From: an uncultured Rubrobacteraceae bacterium
GTDB lineage: Bacteria > Actinomycetota > Rubrobacteria > Rubrobacterales > Rubrobacteraceae
Reading direction: 5' to 3'
DNA: 15,609 nt
NCBI GenBank assembly: GCA_902806105.1
Contig: CADCVI010000041.1
Location: 1 to 15,609 of the forward strand
The notes under the pieces: model-generated
The model's input: the letters and a program-made list of their open reading frames with translations, nothing else
Told to the model about the DNA's origin: nothing
Database searches by the model: none
Shown: piece by piece, positions 7,801 to 13,764 of the stretch
Numbering within the stretch: the stretch's first letter is position 1
How the letters are laid out: each line of letters starts with the position of its first letter
Position numbers and translations under genes: made by a program

Positions 7801-7935
7801 CCGGTCCGTCCACCGGTCGAGCTCGCCGTAGGTCGTCGTCCCCCAGGGCCCCACGAGAGCAGGCGCCTCGGGTGTTCGACGCGCCTGCTCCTCGAAAAGC
7901 TCGTGAAGCAGGACGTTCTCCGTCTCGCCTTTCAT
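4873..7935 (-). CDS. NRPS-like carboxylic acid reductase: adenylation, carrier and thioester reductase domains
   Basis: A single-module enzyme of 1,020 residues; positions here count from the upstream ATG at 7947. The adenylation domain (about 10-515) has A3 SYSSGTTGKPKG (159-170), an unusual A5 NLYSISETHE (297-306), A7 YRSGD (388-392), A8 VRGYSIELG (414-422) and the A10 lysine K511. The carrier domain (about 545-620) has the phosphopantetheine serine S577 in GGHSL. The C-terminal reductase domain (about 655-1020) has GATGFLG (662-668) and Y818-x3-K822 (YGRSK). Such A-T-R proteins activate a carboxylic acid with ATP, load it on the carrier and release an aldehyde or alcohol with NAD(P)H; Lys2-type aminoadipate reductase is the model. 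There is no condensation domain. Aligned by eye to GrsA, the position of Asp235 is V201, which argues against an alpha-amino acid substrate. Start ATG 7935 is preferred for its GGAGG site. Confidence 0.9.
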   Translation of the reverse strand: MKGETENVLLHELFEEQARRTPEAPALVGPWGTTTYGELDRWTDRLASHLRTLGVGPDVTVGVYMERCPEFVVACLAALRAGGAFLPLELAYPDAMIEEVLSDAAPRVVVTNQEHEGNLPEGQEKIVLDGALREDLARGGAESRRPTPDNLAFVSYSSGTTGKPKGIANPHRAPVRSYLWRFGLVDYGVGDVVGCNVFFIWEMLRPLLRGGAVCPIPDDVIYDPAALVDYLGEHGVTEVLFTPSLLEAVLDGGGDDLVEKLSALRTLWLNGEVVTKTLARRALALLPKKRIYNLYSISETHEVAAGELGTLVESAGSTYCPVGEPADPESLYVLDEDARPVARGTAGELYVGGDGLAGGYVNLPEKTAERFVPDPFAGGDARMYRSGDRARLLPDGNLEIMGRVDFMVKVRGYSIELGAVEAAIEERLAVTNCVVVAEGEEGTDKRLVAYLVPDGSDDRRHAGWAIDPTTGHSTAIRRVLQDALPHYMIPAVYVEAEALPLQDATGKVDRENLPPPPPRPPTTDDEPEGPALPADARRSEKEDRLARIFERVLRLESGYARPEDDFFEAGGHSLAAAELVGRIEDAFGVRLPTSALLESPTVAGLCDAIEARQRGEDGTGADEPDPLTEAALEPGISPEGLEQGVERLSDAGDVFLTGATGFLGAFILDGLLSETEARVHCLVRPRPGGDAMAPLREALKSYGLWHPDRASRVVPVPGDLSEPLLGLPEQGFDELAREVDVVIHAGALVNLIYPYSALKPANVDGTREVLRLASRRSIKPVHHVSTNGVFGRDHGICEEDTDLEDLAGTQDDGYGRSKWVAEKLAREAAARGLPVTVYRPGNISGHSETGASNPKDFLGAVISESVRIGSAPTIEGWRVEMTPVDFVSGAILRLADDPSAAGKTFHLANTEPPPAELVFGWIEDLGYDLSRSDYPDWLGTIRSTPAGTEAGEVVRGAAPDDAARVKDDNDYDDRNTREALGEGGPRRPEVGAALLETYALYFADRGWMPAPGAAREGVRR

Positions 7936-7940
7936 CGTTT

Positions 7941-7945
7941 CCTCC
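7941..7945 (-). promoter_or_regulatory. Ribosome binding site that decides the reductase start
   Basis: GGAGG on the minus strand is 5 nt before ATG 7935. It overlaps the alternative ATG at 7947, which has no such site of its own. Confidence 0.6.
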
Positions 7946-8077
7946 ATGTTCGGGTGGTGCGCTTCAGTACCTGTCTCGGCGCGCCGTTAGCCCTGTGGCA
8001 TGACCGACGAAGAAACGTCCTTCCCTCCGAAGGTTTCGCGACGCCTCCCACCCACGACTCTGCGGGTGAAAGGGCAC

Positions 8078-8106
8078 ACCATACTTCGAATGTCATCTGG
8101 TTGCAA
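8078..8106 (-). promoter_or_regulatory. Sigma70-like promoter for the NRPS-like reductase
   Basis: On the minus strand TTGCAA (8101-8106) is followed after exactly 17 bp by TATGGT (8078-8083). Each hexamer matches the consensus at 4 of 6 positions, and they lie in the most AT-rich part of the divergent intergenic region. Transcription would begin near 8071, giving a leader of about 135 nt. Confidence 0.45.
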
Positions 8107-8148
8107 ACATTTAACTTTCTCCACATCCCTGATTTTCCTCGTCGCGTC

Positions 8149-8162
8149 CCCGATAATTCGGG
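8149..8162. promoter_or_regulatory. Palindrome, possible operator, over a GATAAT box
   Basis: CCCGA-TAAT-TCGGG is a perfect inverted repeat with a 4-bp AT centre. GATAAT within it could serve as the -10 box for the plus-strand operon, although no convincing -35 box precedes it. A dimeric regulator bound here would cover that promoter. No regulator gene is present in the window. Confidence 0.35.
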
Positions 8163-8176
8163 ATGCAGGAAAGGGA

Positions 8177-8193
8177 GAGGCGCGAAACGCCTC
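8177..8193 (+). other. Small hairpin in the leader of the plus-strand operon
   Basis: GAGGCG and CGCCTC form a perfect 6-bp stem around a 5-nt loop (CGAAA), about 40 nt before the dehydrogenase start. It could be a leader structure or a second operator half-site pair; chance is possible. Confidence 0.25.
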
Positions 8194-8223
8194 GTAAGAG
8201 ACACGCGCGTGCGTGGTCTGGAG

Positions 8224-8228
8224 AGGAG
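8224..8228 (+). promoter_or_regulatory. Ribosome binding site that decides the TTG start at 8234
   Basis: AGGAG, within AGAGGAG, ends 5 nt before TTG 8234. The alternative GTG at 8213 lies upstream of this site and has none of its own. Confidence 0.6.
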
Positions 8229-8233
8229 ACATC

Positions 8234-9007
8234 TTGACGGAAATCGGTGCGGGGGGTCTGGGCAGGTTGCGGGGCAAGGCGGCGGTCGTCACCGGGGCCG
8301 CGAAGGGGATCGGGCGGGCGACCGCCGAGCTCTTCGCGCGCGAGGGCGCGAGCGTCGTGCTTACGGACGTGGACGAGGAGGGGCTCTCGGGGGTCGTCGG
8401 GGAGCTCGAAGCGGCAGGGATGCCCGTCGTAGGGGTCGTAGGGGACGTGTCGGACACGGGGGACGCGCGGGCCATGATCCAGGCTAGCGTGGACAGTTTC
8501 GGCAAGGTCGACGTGCTCGTCGCGAACGCCGGGGTCATCCCGCTCAACAACATCGTGGACGCGACCCCGGAGGACTGGGACCACGTCATGGCGGTGGATG
8601 GTCGGGGCATGTTTCTCACCTGCAAGTACGCCATCGAGGCGATGCTTGAGGCCGGTAACGGGGGCTCCATCGTGTGCCTCTCGTCCATCTCCGGGCTCGC
8701 CGGGCAGAAGGATCAATCGACGTACGGGCCTGCCAAGTTCGTCGCCTCCGGTATAACCAAGCACCTCGCCGTCGAGTGGGCGGAGAGCGGCATAAGGGTC
8801 AACGCCGTCGCCCCCGGCACGATCGCGACGGAGGCCGTCGCCGCCCTCCCGGAGAGCTACAAGGCCCCGATGAAGGAGGCTCATCCCGTCAAACGCCTCG
8901 GCGAGCCCGTGGAGGTCGCCAACGTGATCCTCTTTCTCGCCTCGGACGAGGCCTCGTTCGTGACGGGCACGATCGTCCCGGTCGACGGCGGATACATGGC
9001 GCAGTGA
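8234..9007 (+). CDS. Short-chain dehydrogenase/reductase, NAD type
   Basis: A 257-residue classical SDR. Numbered from the TTG, it has TGAAKGIG (20-27), NAG (98-100), a serine pair S150-S151, and catalytic Y164 and K168 (YGPAK); the C-terminus VPVDGGYMAQ is typical of FabG/glucose dehydrogenase-like members. D45 at the end of the second strand (LTDVD) indicates a preference for NAD(H), unlike the NADP-type SDR at 4130-4861. It is the first gene of the plus-strand set, 121 bp before the acid-sugar kinase, with no terminator-like structure between, so an oxidative step on a polyol, aldose or hydroxy acid ahead of the kinase is plausible. The substrate cannot be told from sequence, and many members are annotated only generically. 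TTG 8234 is chosen for its ribosome site; GTG 8213 would add seven residues. Confidence 0.92.
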   Translation: MTEIGAGGLGRLRGKAAVVTGAAKGIGRATAELFAREGASVVLTDVDEEGLSGVVGELEAAGMPVVGVVGDVSDTGDARAMIQASVDSFGKVDVLVANAGVIPLNNIVDATPEDWDHVMAVDGRGMFLTCKYAIEAMLEAGNGGSIVCLSSISGLAGQKDQSTYGPAKFVASGITKHLAVEWAESGIRVNAVAPGTIATEAVAALPESYKAPMKEAHPVKRLGEPVEVANVILFLASDEASFVTGTIVPVDGGYMAQ

Positions 9008-9128
9008 GAGACCGCCGCCCCGATAGCAAACTCGGTCGGCGCGCTACCGCCCGCCGGGAGGCGTTGCCCCGCTGCGACAAGCCCTGGTCCCGGCGCCGGA
9101 GGTCGACCGTCTGACGAACGGCACCGGA

Positions 9129-10313
9129 ATGCTGATCGCCGTTATAGCCGACGATCTAACGGGGGCCGCGGACACCGGCGTGCAGCTTGTGCGCGCCGGT
9201 TACCGGACGGCCGTGGCCTTTCACGGCTCTCCCGTCCCGCCGTCGGGAGGTCTGGACGCCGTCGTCGTAGACACGGACTCCCGGGCGATGCCGGCGGGGT
9301 TCGCGGCCCGGCGTGTCGTGGAGGCGGCGCATGAGGTCCGGGGGTCGCGCTTCGTCTACAAGAAGATCGACTCGACCCTGCGGGGACCGCTGGCGGCCGA
9401 GCTCGCCGCAGCCCTCGGGGCCACGGGACGCGAGACGGCCGTCGTCGCGCCCGCCTTTCCGGCGGCAGGGAGGACGACCGAGGGGGGCGTGCAGCTTGTC
9501 CGCGGGGTCCCCGTCCACGAGACCGAGGCGCGAGACGACCCGCGCAACCCGGTGCACGAGGCCCACCTGCCCACCCTGCTCGAAGGCGTAGGGCCCGTCG
9601 TCTCCCTGAGCACCGGTGAGATCCGGGACCCCGCCGCGGTCCGCCGCGCGCTCTCCCATGCCCGGTGCGTCGTCGCGGACGCCGGGGACGACGCCGACCT
9701 CGAAGCACTCGTGCGCGCGGTGCCGGATCCTGCCGGGGTACTGTGGACGGGTTCGGCGGGGCTCGCCCTAGCCCTCGGCAGGGTACATCCCGGACCTCAA
9801 GATGCTGAGGCCTCTCCCCTCCCCAGGCCCGTGGAGCGCGTTCTCGTCGTCGTCGGCTCGTTGAGCGGCGCATCCCGGGGTGGGCTTCGGCGCATGGCGG
9901 AGGAGGGATACGAGACGGTGCCCGTAGCACCGGGGGGACGGGGAGAGGTCGAGGGGGCGGTGAGCGCGTTGAAACGCGCCCTCTCTGGGCGGCATGCGGC
10001 GCTGTACTCGCCGGAGGACCGGGGGGGCGATTCCGGAGCGGTGGTGGAGGCGCTCGCGGGGGTGGTGGCGCGGCTCGCGGAAGAAGGTTCCTTCGACGCG
10101 CTGGCCCTGACCGGGGGCGAAACGGCGGTCGGGGTGGCGCGGGGGCTCGGGGGCTCGGGGATACTGCTCGCCGGGGAGGTAGGGGCAGGCATCCCGGTGG
10201 GGACCCTGGTCGGGCCGAGGCCCTACCCCGTCGTCACGAAGGCTGGCGGGTTCGGGGGGGATGGTACGCTCTTGGAAATTCTGGAGGCGCTCTCGAAAAG
10301 CGGGAAGGATTGA
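9129..10313 (+). CDS. DUF1537 four-carbon acid-sugar kinase, likely D-threonate kinase
   Basis: A 394-residue member of the DUF1537 kinase family, a little shorter than the usual 415-430. Hallmarks in order are ADDLTGAADTG (7-17) and KKIDSTLRGP (78-87) in the substrate-binding half, PAFPAAGRTT (108-117), then GSLS (243-246), TGGETA (328-333) and KAGGFGGDGTL (371-381) in the ATP-binding half. The family uses ATP to phosphorylate the 4-hydroxyl of threonate, 3-oxo-tetronate and similar acids. Members encoded beside PdxA2, as here, are D-threonate kinases (DtnK); those beside OtnC/OtnI act on 3-oxo-tetronate. The pdxA2 start is 7 bp after the stop, which favours D-threonate or an epimer. The ATG at 9129 has no clear ribosome site, but ADDLTG at residue 7 fits the family's normal start. 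Confidence 0.93.
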   Translation: MLIAVIADDLTGAADTGVQLVRAGYRTAVAFHGSPVPPSGGLDAVVVDTDSRAMPAGFAARRVVEAAHEVRGSRFVYKKIDSTLRGPLAAELAAALGATGRETAVVAPAFPAAGRTTEGGVQLVRGVPVHETEARDDPRNPVHEAHLPTLLEGVGPVVSLSTGEIRDPAAVRRALSHARCVVADAGDDADLEALVRAVPDPAGVLWTGSAGLALALGRVHPGPQDAEASPLPRPVERVLVVVGSLSGASRGGLRRMAEEGYETVPVAPGGRGEVEGAVSALKRALSGRHAALYSPEDRGGDSGAVVEALAGVVARLAEEGSFDALALTGGETAVGVARGLGGSGILLAGEVGAGIPVGTLVGPRPYPVVTKAGGFGGDGTLLEILEALSKSGKD

Positions 10314-10320
10314 TCTGCGT

Positions 10321-11316
10321 ATGAAGCCACCCCTCGTAGCCGTGACCATGGGGGACCCGGCCGGGGTCGGCCCCGAAATCGTCGCGAAGACCTTCGCCGA
10401 CGACGGTTTCCGCCAGCACAACCGGGCCCTAGTCGTCGGGGACTCAGGGATGATGGAGCGCGCGGTCTCCCTACTGTCGCTCCCGCTGAGGGTGAACACC
10501 ATCCTCGAGCCGGAGGAGGCCGGCTTCGACGAGGGTACGGTCGACGTCCTCCCGGCGAGCGAGCTTCCGGAGGATCTCGCCTTCGGCGAGCTCGACGCGC
10601 GGGCGGGGGACGCCGCGTTCCGGTACGTCGAGAAGGCGATAGACCTGGCGAGCGCCGGGCGCGTGGCCGCGATAGCGACTGCGCCCCTGAACAAGGAGGC
10701 GATGCACCTCGCGGGGCACCGCTACCCCGGGCACACGGAGATTCTGGCCGGGCTGACCGGGACGAAGGACTACGCGATGATGCTCGTCACCCCCGAGCTC
10801 AAGGTCATCCACGTCTCTACCCACGTCGCCCTGAAGGAGGCCGTCGAGCGCGCGACCACGGAACGGGAGCTCGCCGTGATCCGGCTGGCGCACGCCTCCC
10901 TGCGAAAGCTCGGCGTCGAACATCCGAGGGTCGCCGTCGCGGGCCTCAACCCGCACGCTGGCGAGAACGGCCTCTTCGGAACGGAGGATGCCGAACGCAT
11001 CGGGCCCGCCGTGGAGCAGGCCAGGGGCGAGGGGATAGAAGCGTCGGGTCCGTGGCCGCCGGATACCGTGATGATGCGCGCCCGCCGGGGCGAGTTCGAC
11101 ATCGTGGTCGTGCAGTACCACGACCAGGGGCACATACCCATAAAGCTCATGGGCTTCGACACCGGGGTGAACGTCACCGTCGGGCTCCCGTTCTTCCGAA
11201 CCAGCGTGGATCACGGCACCGCCTTCGACATCGCGGGCACGGGCAAGGCCGACCACGCGAGCATGCGAGCCGCCCTGGACCTCGCCCGCACGCTGGCAGA
11301 AGCCAAGGAGGGCTAG
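10321..11316 (+). CDS. pdxA2: PdxA2-type 4-phospho-D-threonate 3-dehydrogenase
   Basis: A 331-residue PdxA-family dehydrogenase, normal in length. It opens MKPPLVAVTMGDPAGVGPEI, as the family does. The three metal-binding histidines are H168 (STHVAL), H212 (LNPHAGE) and H267 (YHDQGH), and SVDHGTAFDIAGTG lies at 295-308. PdxA proper makes pyridoxine precursors from 4-phosphohydroxythreonine. PdxA2 instead oxidises 4-phospho-D-threonate with NAD and decarboxylates it to dihydroxyacetone phosphate. The adjacent DUF1537 kinase and the absence of other vitamin B6 genes support PdxA2. The ATG at 10321 is chosen; an upstream ATG at 10261 would add 20 residues that do not fit the family and overlap the kinase. 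Its ribosome site is distant (GGGAAGG, 12 nt). The next gene begins 3 bp after the stop. Confidence 0.93.
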   Translation: MKPPLVAVTMGDPAGVGPEIVAKTFADDGFRQHNRALVVGDSGMMERAVSLLSLPLRVNTILEPEEAGFDEGTVDVLPASELPEDLAFGELDARAGDAAFRYVEKAIDLASAGRVAAIATAPLNKEAMHLAGHRYPGHTEILAGLTGTKDYAMMLVTPELKVIHVSTHVALKEAVERATTERELAVIRLAHASLRKLGVEHPRVAVAGLNPHAGENGLFGTEDAERIGPAVEQARGEGIEASGPWPPDTVMMRARRGEFDIVVVQYHDQGHIPIKLMGFDTGVNVTVGLPFFRTSVDHGTAFDIAGTGKADHASMRAALDLARTLAEAKEG

Positions 11317-11319
11317 GGG

Positions 11320-12204
11320 ATGACGGAACAAACCTGGAACCATCGGTACGCCGAGGCAAACGGCATCCGGATTCATTACGTCCGGCACGGGGCCGGGACG
11401 CCGGTCGTGCTGCTCCACGGCTGGCCGGAGTTCTGGTACACATGGCGCAAGAACATAGGGCCGCTCTCGGAGGCGTTCGACGTCGTAGTTCCGGACCTGC
11501 GCGGGTTCGGTGAGACGGAGAAGGTCCAGTTGCCCGATCCCCCGTCCCGGTTGCTCGACGACCTCGTGGAGGACCTGCGGGGCCTGGCGGACGCCCTCGG
11601 GCTCGGGAAGTTCGGGATCGTGAGCCACGACGTCGGCTCGTTCGTGGCGCAGCGGTTCGCGCTCCGCTACCCGGAGCGGCTCTCGGGCCTGTTCTTCTTC
11701 AACTGCGTGTACCCGGGTATCGGGCGGCGCTGGCTGGAGCCGGAGAGCGTGGTCGAGATCTGGTACCAGACCTTCCACCAGCAGCCGTGGGCGCAGGAGA
11801 TCGTGGGCGAGAGCCGGAGGACCTGCGGGGTCTACCTGAAGCACTTCCTGGACCACTGGTCGCACGAACCCGGGCTCTTCGACGAGGACCTCGAAGCCTG
11901 GGTGGACAACTTCATGCGCCCCGGCAACCTTCGCGGCGGCTTCGACTGGTACGCGGCAGTGAGCGAGGCACGCATGAAGATGATGCGCGAGGGAGCCCCG
12001 CAACAGCCGACGAGGATCGAGGCTCCCACGCGCGTTCTGTGGGGGGAGAGCGACCCCATCCTCAAGGTCCGATGGGCGGACGGGCTCGGGGACTACTTTT
12101 CGGACCACGAGTTCGATCCCGCACCGGGGGCCGGGCACTTCGTTCACTACGAGAGGCCGGATCTGGCGAACGCGGAGATCGCGCGGTTCTTCGGTTCGTT
12201 GTAG
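11320..12204 (+). CDS. Alpha/beta hydrolase, epoxide hydrolase-like with aspartate nucleophile
   Basis: A 294-residue alpha/beta-fold hydrolase without a signal peptide. HGWPE (33-37) is the oxyanion-hole motif of epoxide hydrolases and haloacid/haloalkane dehalogenases. The nucleophile elbow SHDVGS puts an aspartate, D104, where esterases carry serine. The acid is probably D245 (WGESDPIL) and the base H273 (GAGHFVHYERPD). Cap-domain tyrosines such as Y149, Y172 and Y211 could be the two that activate an epoxide ring. An aspartate nucleophile limits the reaction to epoxide opening or carbon-halogen cleavage through an ester intermediate. It begins 3 bp after pdxA2 with AAGGAGG 8 nt before the ATG, so it belongs to the same transcript; its link to acid-sugar degradation is unexplained. 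Epoxide hydrolase is more likely than fluoroacetate dehalogenase, but the sequence alone does not settle it. Confidence 0.9.
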   Translation: MTEQTWNHRYAEANGIRIHYVRHGAGTPVVLLHGWPEFWYTWRKNIGPLSEAFDVVVPDLRGFGETEKVQLPDPPSRLLDDLVEDLRGLADALGLGKFGIVSHDVGSFVAQRFALRYPERLSGLFFFNCVYPGIGRRWLEPESVVEIWYQTFHQQPWAQEIVGESRRTCGVYLKHFLDHWSHEPGLFDEDLEAWVDNFMRPGNLRGGFDWYAAVSEARMKMMREGAPQQPTRIEAPTRVLWGESDPILKVRWADGLGDYFSDHEFDPAPGAGHFVHYERPDLANAEIARFFGSL

Positions 12205-12207
12205 GGT

Positions 12208-13494
12208 GTGGGGAGGGGGAAGGCGGAGAGGAAGGTGCCCGTAGTGGAGTTTCCGAGGGTGGTCAAGGTGCGGCAGAGGTTTCCGCGGCCCCGCGTCGAC
12301 GACGTGGAGGCGAAGCTCAGAGAGCAGGTCGGGCGCGACGAGATCGCCTCGTCCATCCGTCCGGGGATGGAGGTAGCGCTGACCGCAGGGAGCCGGGGCG
12401 TCGCCGGGATCAACGTTATCCTCCGCTCCCTCGTGACCATCTTGAAGGAGATGGACGCGAAGCCGTTTATCGTGCCGGCGATGGGGAGCCACGGCGGGGC
12501 GACGGCGGAGGGGCAGGTCGAGATCCTGGAGAGCCTCGGCGTGACGGAGGAGTTCTGCGGGGCGCCCATCCGCTCGTCGATGGACGTCGTCGAGCTCGGC
12601 GAGACGGCGCGCGGGGTGCCGGTGTACATGGACAGGATCTCCTACGAGTCCGACGGCGTCGTGGTGGTGAACAGGGTCAAGGCGCACACGGATTTTCGCG
12701 GTCCTTTCGAGAGCGGGCTCCTCAAGATGGCCTCCATCGGCCTCGGGAAGCACAAGCAAGCCCTCGCCCTGCACGGCTACGGGGTCACCGGCATCCGGGA
12801 CTTCATGGTCGAGGTCGGCCGGGAGGTCGTCGACTCCGGCAAGGTCCTGTTCGGCGTCGCCTCCGTCGAGAACGCCTACGACGAGCCGGCGTACCTGGAG
12901 GCGATCCCACCGAAGGACATCCCCCGCCGCGAGGAGGAGCTGCTGGCGGAGTACAAGAAGCTCATGCCGGAGCTCCCCGTCGCGAACATCGACGTCCTGT
13001 TCGTCGACGCCCTCGGCAAGAACTTCTCCGGGACGGGGATGGACACGAACGTCATCGGCCGCTTCCGCATCCCGGGCGAGGAGGAGCCCGAGAGGCCCGA
13101 GGTGAAGTACGTGGTCGTGGGCGACGTGAGCGAGGAGTCGCACGGCAACGCCCTCGGCATCGGCCTCGCGGACCTGACCACGAGGCGCCTCTTCGAGAAG
13201 CTCGACCTCGGCGCGATGAACGCGAACGTCCTGACGAGCACGTTCCTGGAGCGCGCGAAGATACCGATGGTCATGGAGAACGATGGTGAGGCGCTCTCCG
13301 CCGCCGTCCGCTGCAACTGGGGCGTCCCACCCGGGGACACACGCTTCGTCCGCATCCCCAACACCCTCCACCTGGAGTACCTGTACGTCTCCGAGAACCT
13401 GGTCGACGAGGCCCTCCAGAACGCGGACGCCGAGGTCGTCTCGGAGCCCGAGGAGCTACGCTTCGACGCCAACGGCAACCTGGAAGAGTTCTGA
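12208..13494 (+). CDS. LarA-like nickel-dependent 2-hydroxyacid racemase/epimerase family protein
   Basis: A 428-residue cytoplasmic protein that I place in the lactate racemase (LarA, Lar_N/DUF2088) superfamily. Conserved-looking blocks are VPAMGSHGGAT (89-99), NRVKAHTDFRG (155-165), ESGLLKMASIGLGKHK (168-183) and LGKNFSGTGMDTNVIGR (269-285). H95, H160, K173 and H189 are candidates for LarA His108, His174, Lys184 and His200; in LarA, Lys184 holds the nickel-pincer cofactor and two of the histidines are acid-base residues. The family swaps the configuration at C2 of 2-hydroxy acids. Cofactor synthesis needs LarB, LarC and LarE, which are not in the window. It begins 4 bp after the hydrolase stop. 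The GTG at 12208 has no ribosome site; GTG 12235 or GTG 12244, behind GGAGAGGAAGG, may be the true start. Assignment is from motifs by memory, so the activity is not certain. Confidence 0.8.
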   Translation: MGRGKAERKVPVVEFPRVVKVRQRFPRPRVDDVEAKLREQVGRDEIASSIRPGMEVALTAGSRGVAGINVILRSLVTILKEMDAKPFIVPAMGSHGGATAEGQVEILESLGVTEEFCGAPIRSSMDVVELGETARGVPVYMDRISYESDGVVVVNRVKAHTDFRGPFESGLLKMASIGLGKHKQALALHGYGVTGIRDFMVEVGREVVDSGKVLFGVASVENAYDEPAYLEAIPPKDIPRREEELLAEYKKLMPELPVANIDVLFVDALGKNFSGTGMDTNVIGRFRIPGEEEPERPEVKYVVVGDVSEESHGNALGIGLADLTTRRLFEKLDLGAMNANVLTSTFLERAKIPMVMENDGEALSAAVRCNWGVPPGDTRFVRIPNTLHLEYLYVSENLVDEALQNADAEVVSEPEELRFDANGNLEEF

Positions 13495-13750
13495 TCCCAC
13501 CGGCCCCCCGAACGCGCGGCCCGGCGGCAAGCCCGACGCACGTGAGCGCTGCGCCCGGTGAGGAGGGACCGTAAGGCAGGCGGGAAGTCCGCGGCGGAAG
13601 CACCGGTCGTCGGGAGGATTGGGGCCGCAGGGTGCTCCGGGCCGGCGTAGCGCTCATACTGCTGTGCGGGCCGTGTGATGGTGGTTTGGACGCGGCAACG
13701 TTTGGCTAGTGCTTCTCGCTCGCCGAACGGCCAGGCAAACGAGACGATTC

Positions 13751-13759
13751 GAGGAGGAG
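13751..13759 (+). promoter_or_regulatory. Ribosome binding site that decides the cyclase start
   Basis: GAGGAGGAG ends 5 nt before GTG 13765 and is the strongest such site in the window. The 270 bp between the LarA-like gene and this start hold no convincing gene or terminator; CGTTTG and CAAACG half-sites at 13699 and 13736 are a weak inverted repeat. Confidence 0.6.
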
Positions 13760-13764
13760 ACATA

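Noticed and set aside
5818..8487. An 889-codon open frame on the plus strand
   Set aside because: It is antisense to the NRPS-like reductase and runs through the divergent control region into another frame of the SDR. The composition is typical of an antisense shadow in GC-rich DNA, with no recognisable motif.
10321..11316. True PdxA of vitamin B6 synthesis
   Set aside because: The fold cannot exclude it, but the adjacent DUF1537 kinase and lack of B6 genes fit PdxA2 much better.
10471..13371. A 966-codon open frame on the minus strand
   Set aside because: It is antisense to pdxA2, the hydrolase and the LarA-like gene. All three lie in the same plus-strand frame, so their codon bias keeps the opposite frame free of stops. 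The translation is low-complexity (rich in R, H, D, V, L) and has no domain.
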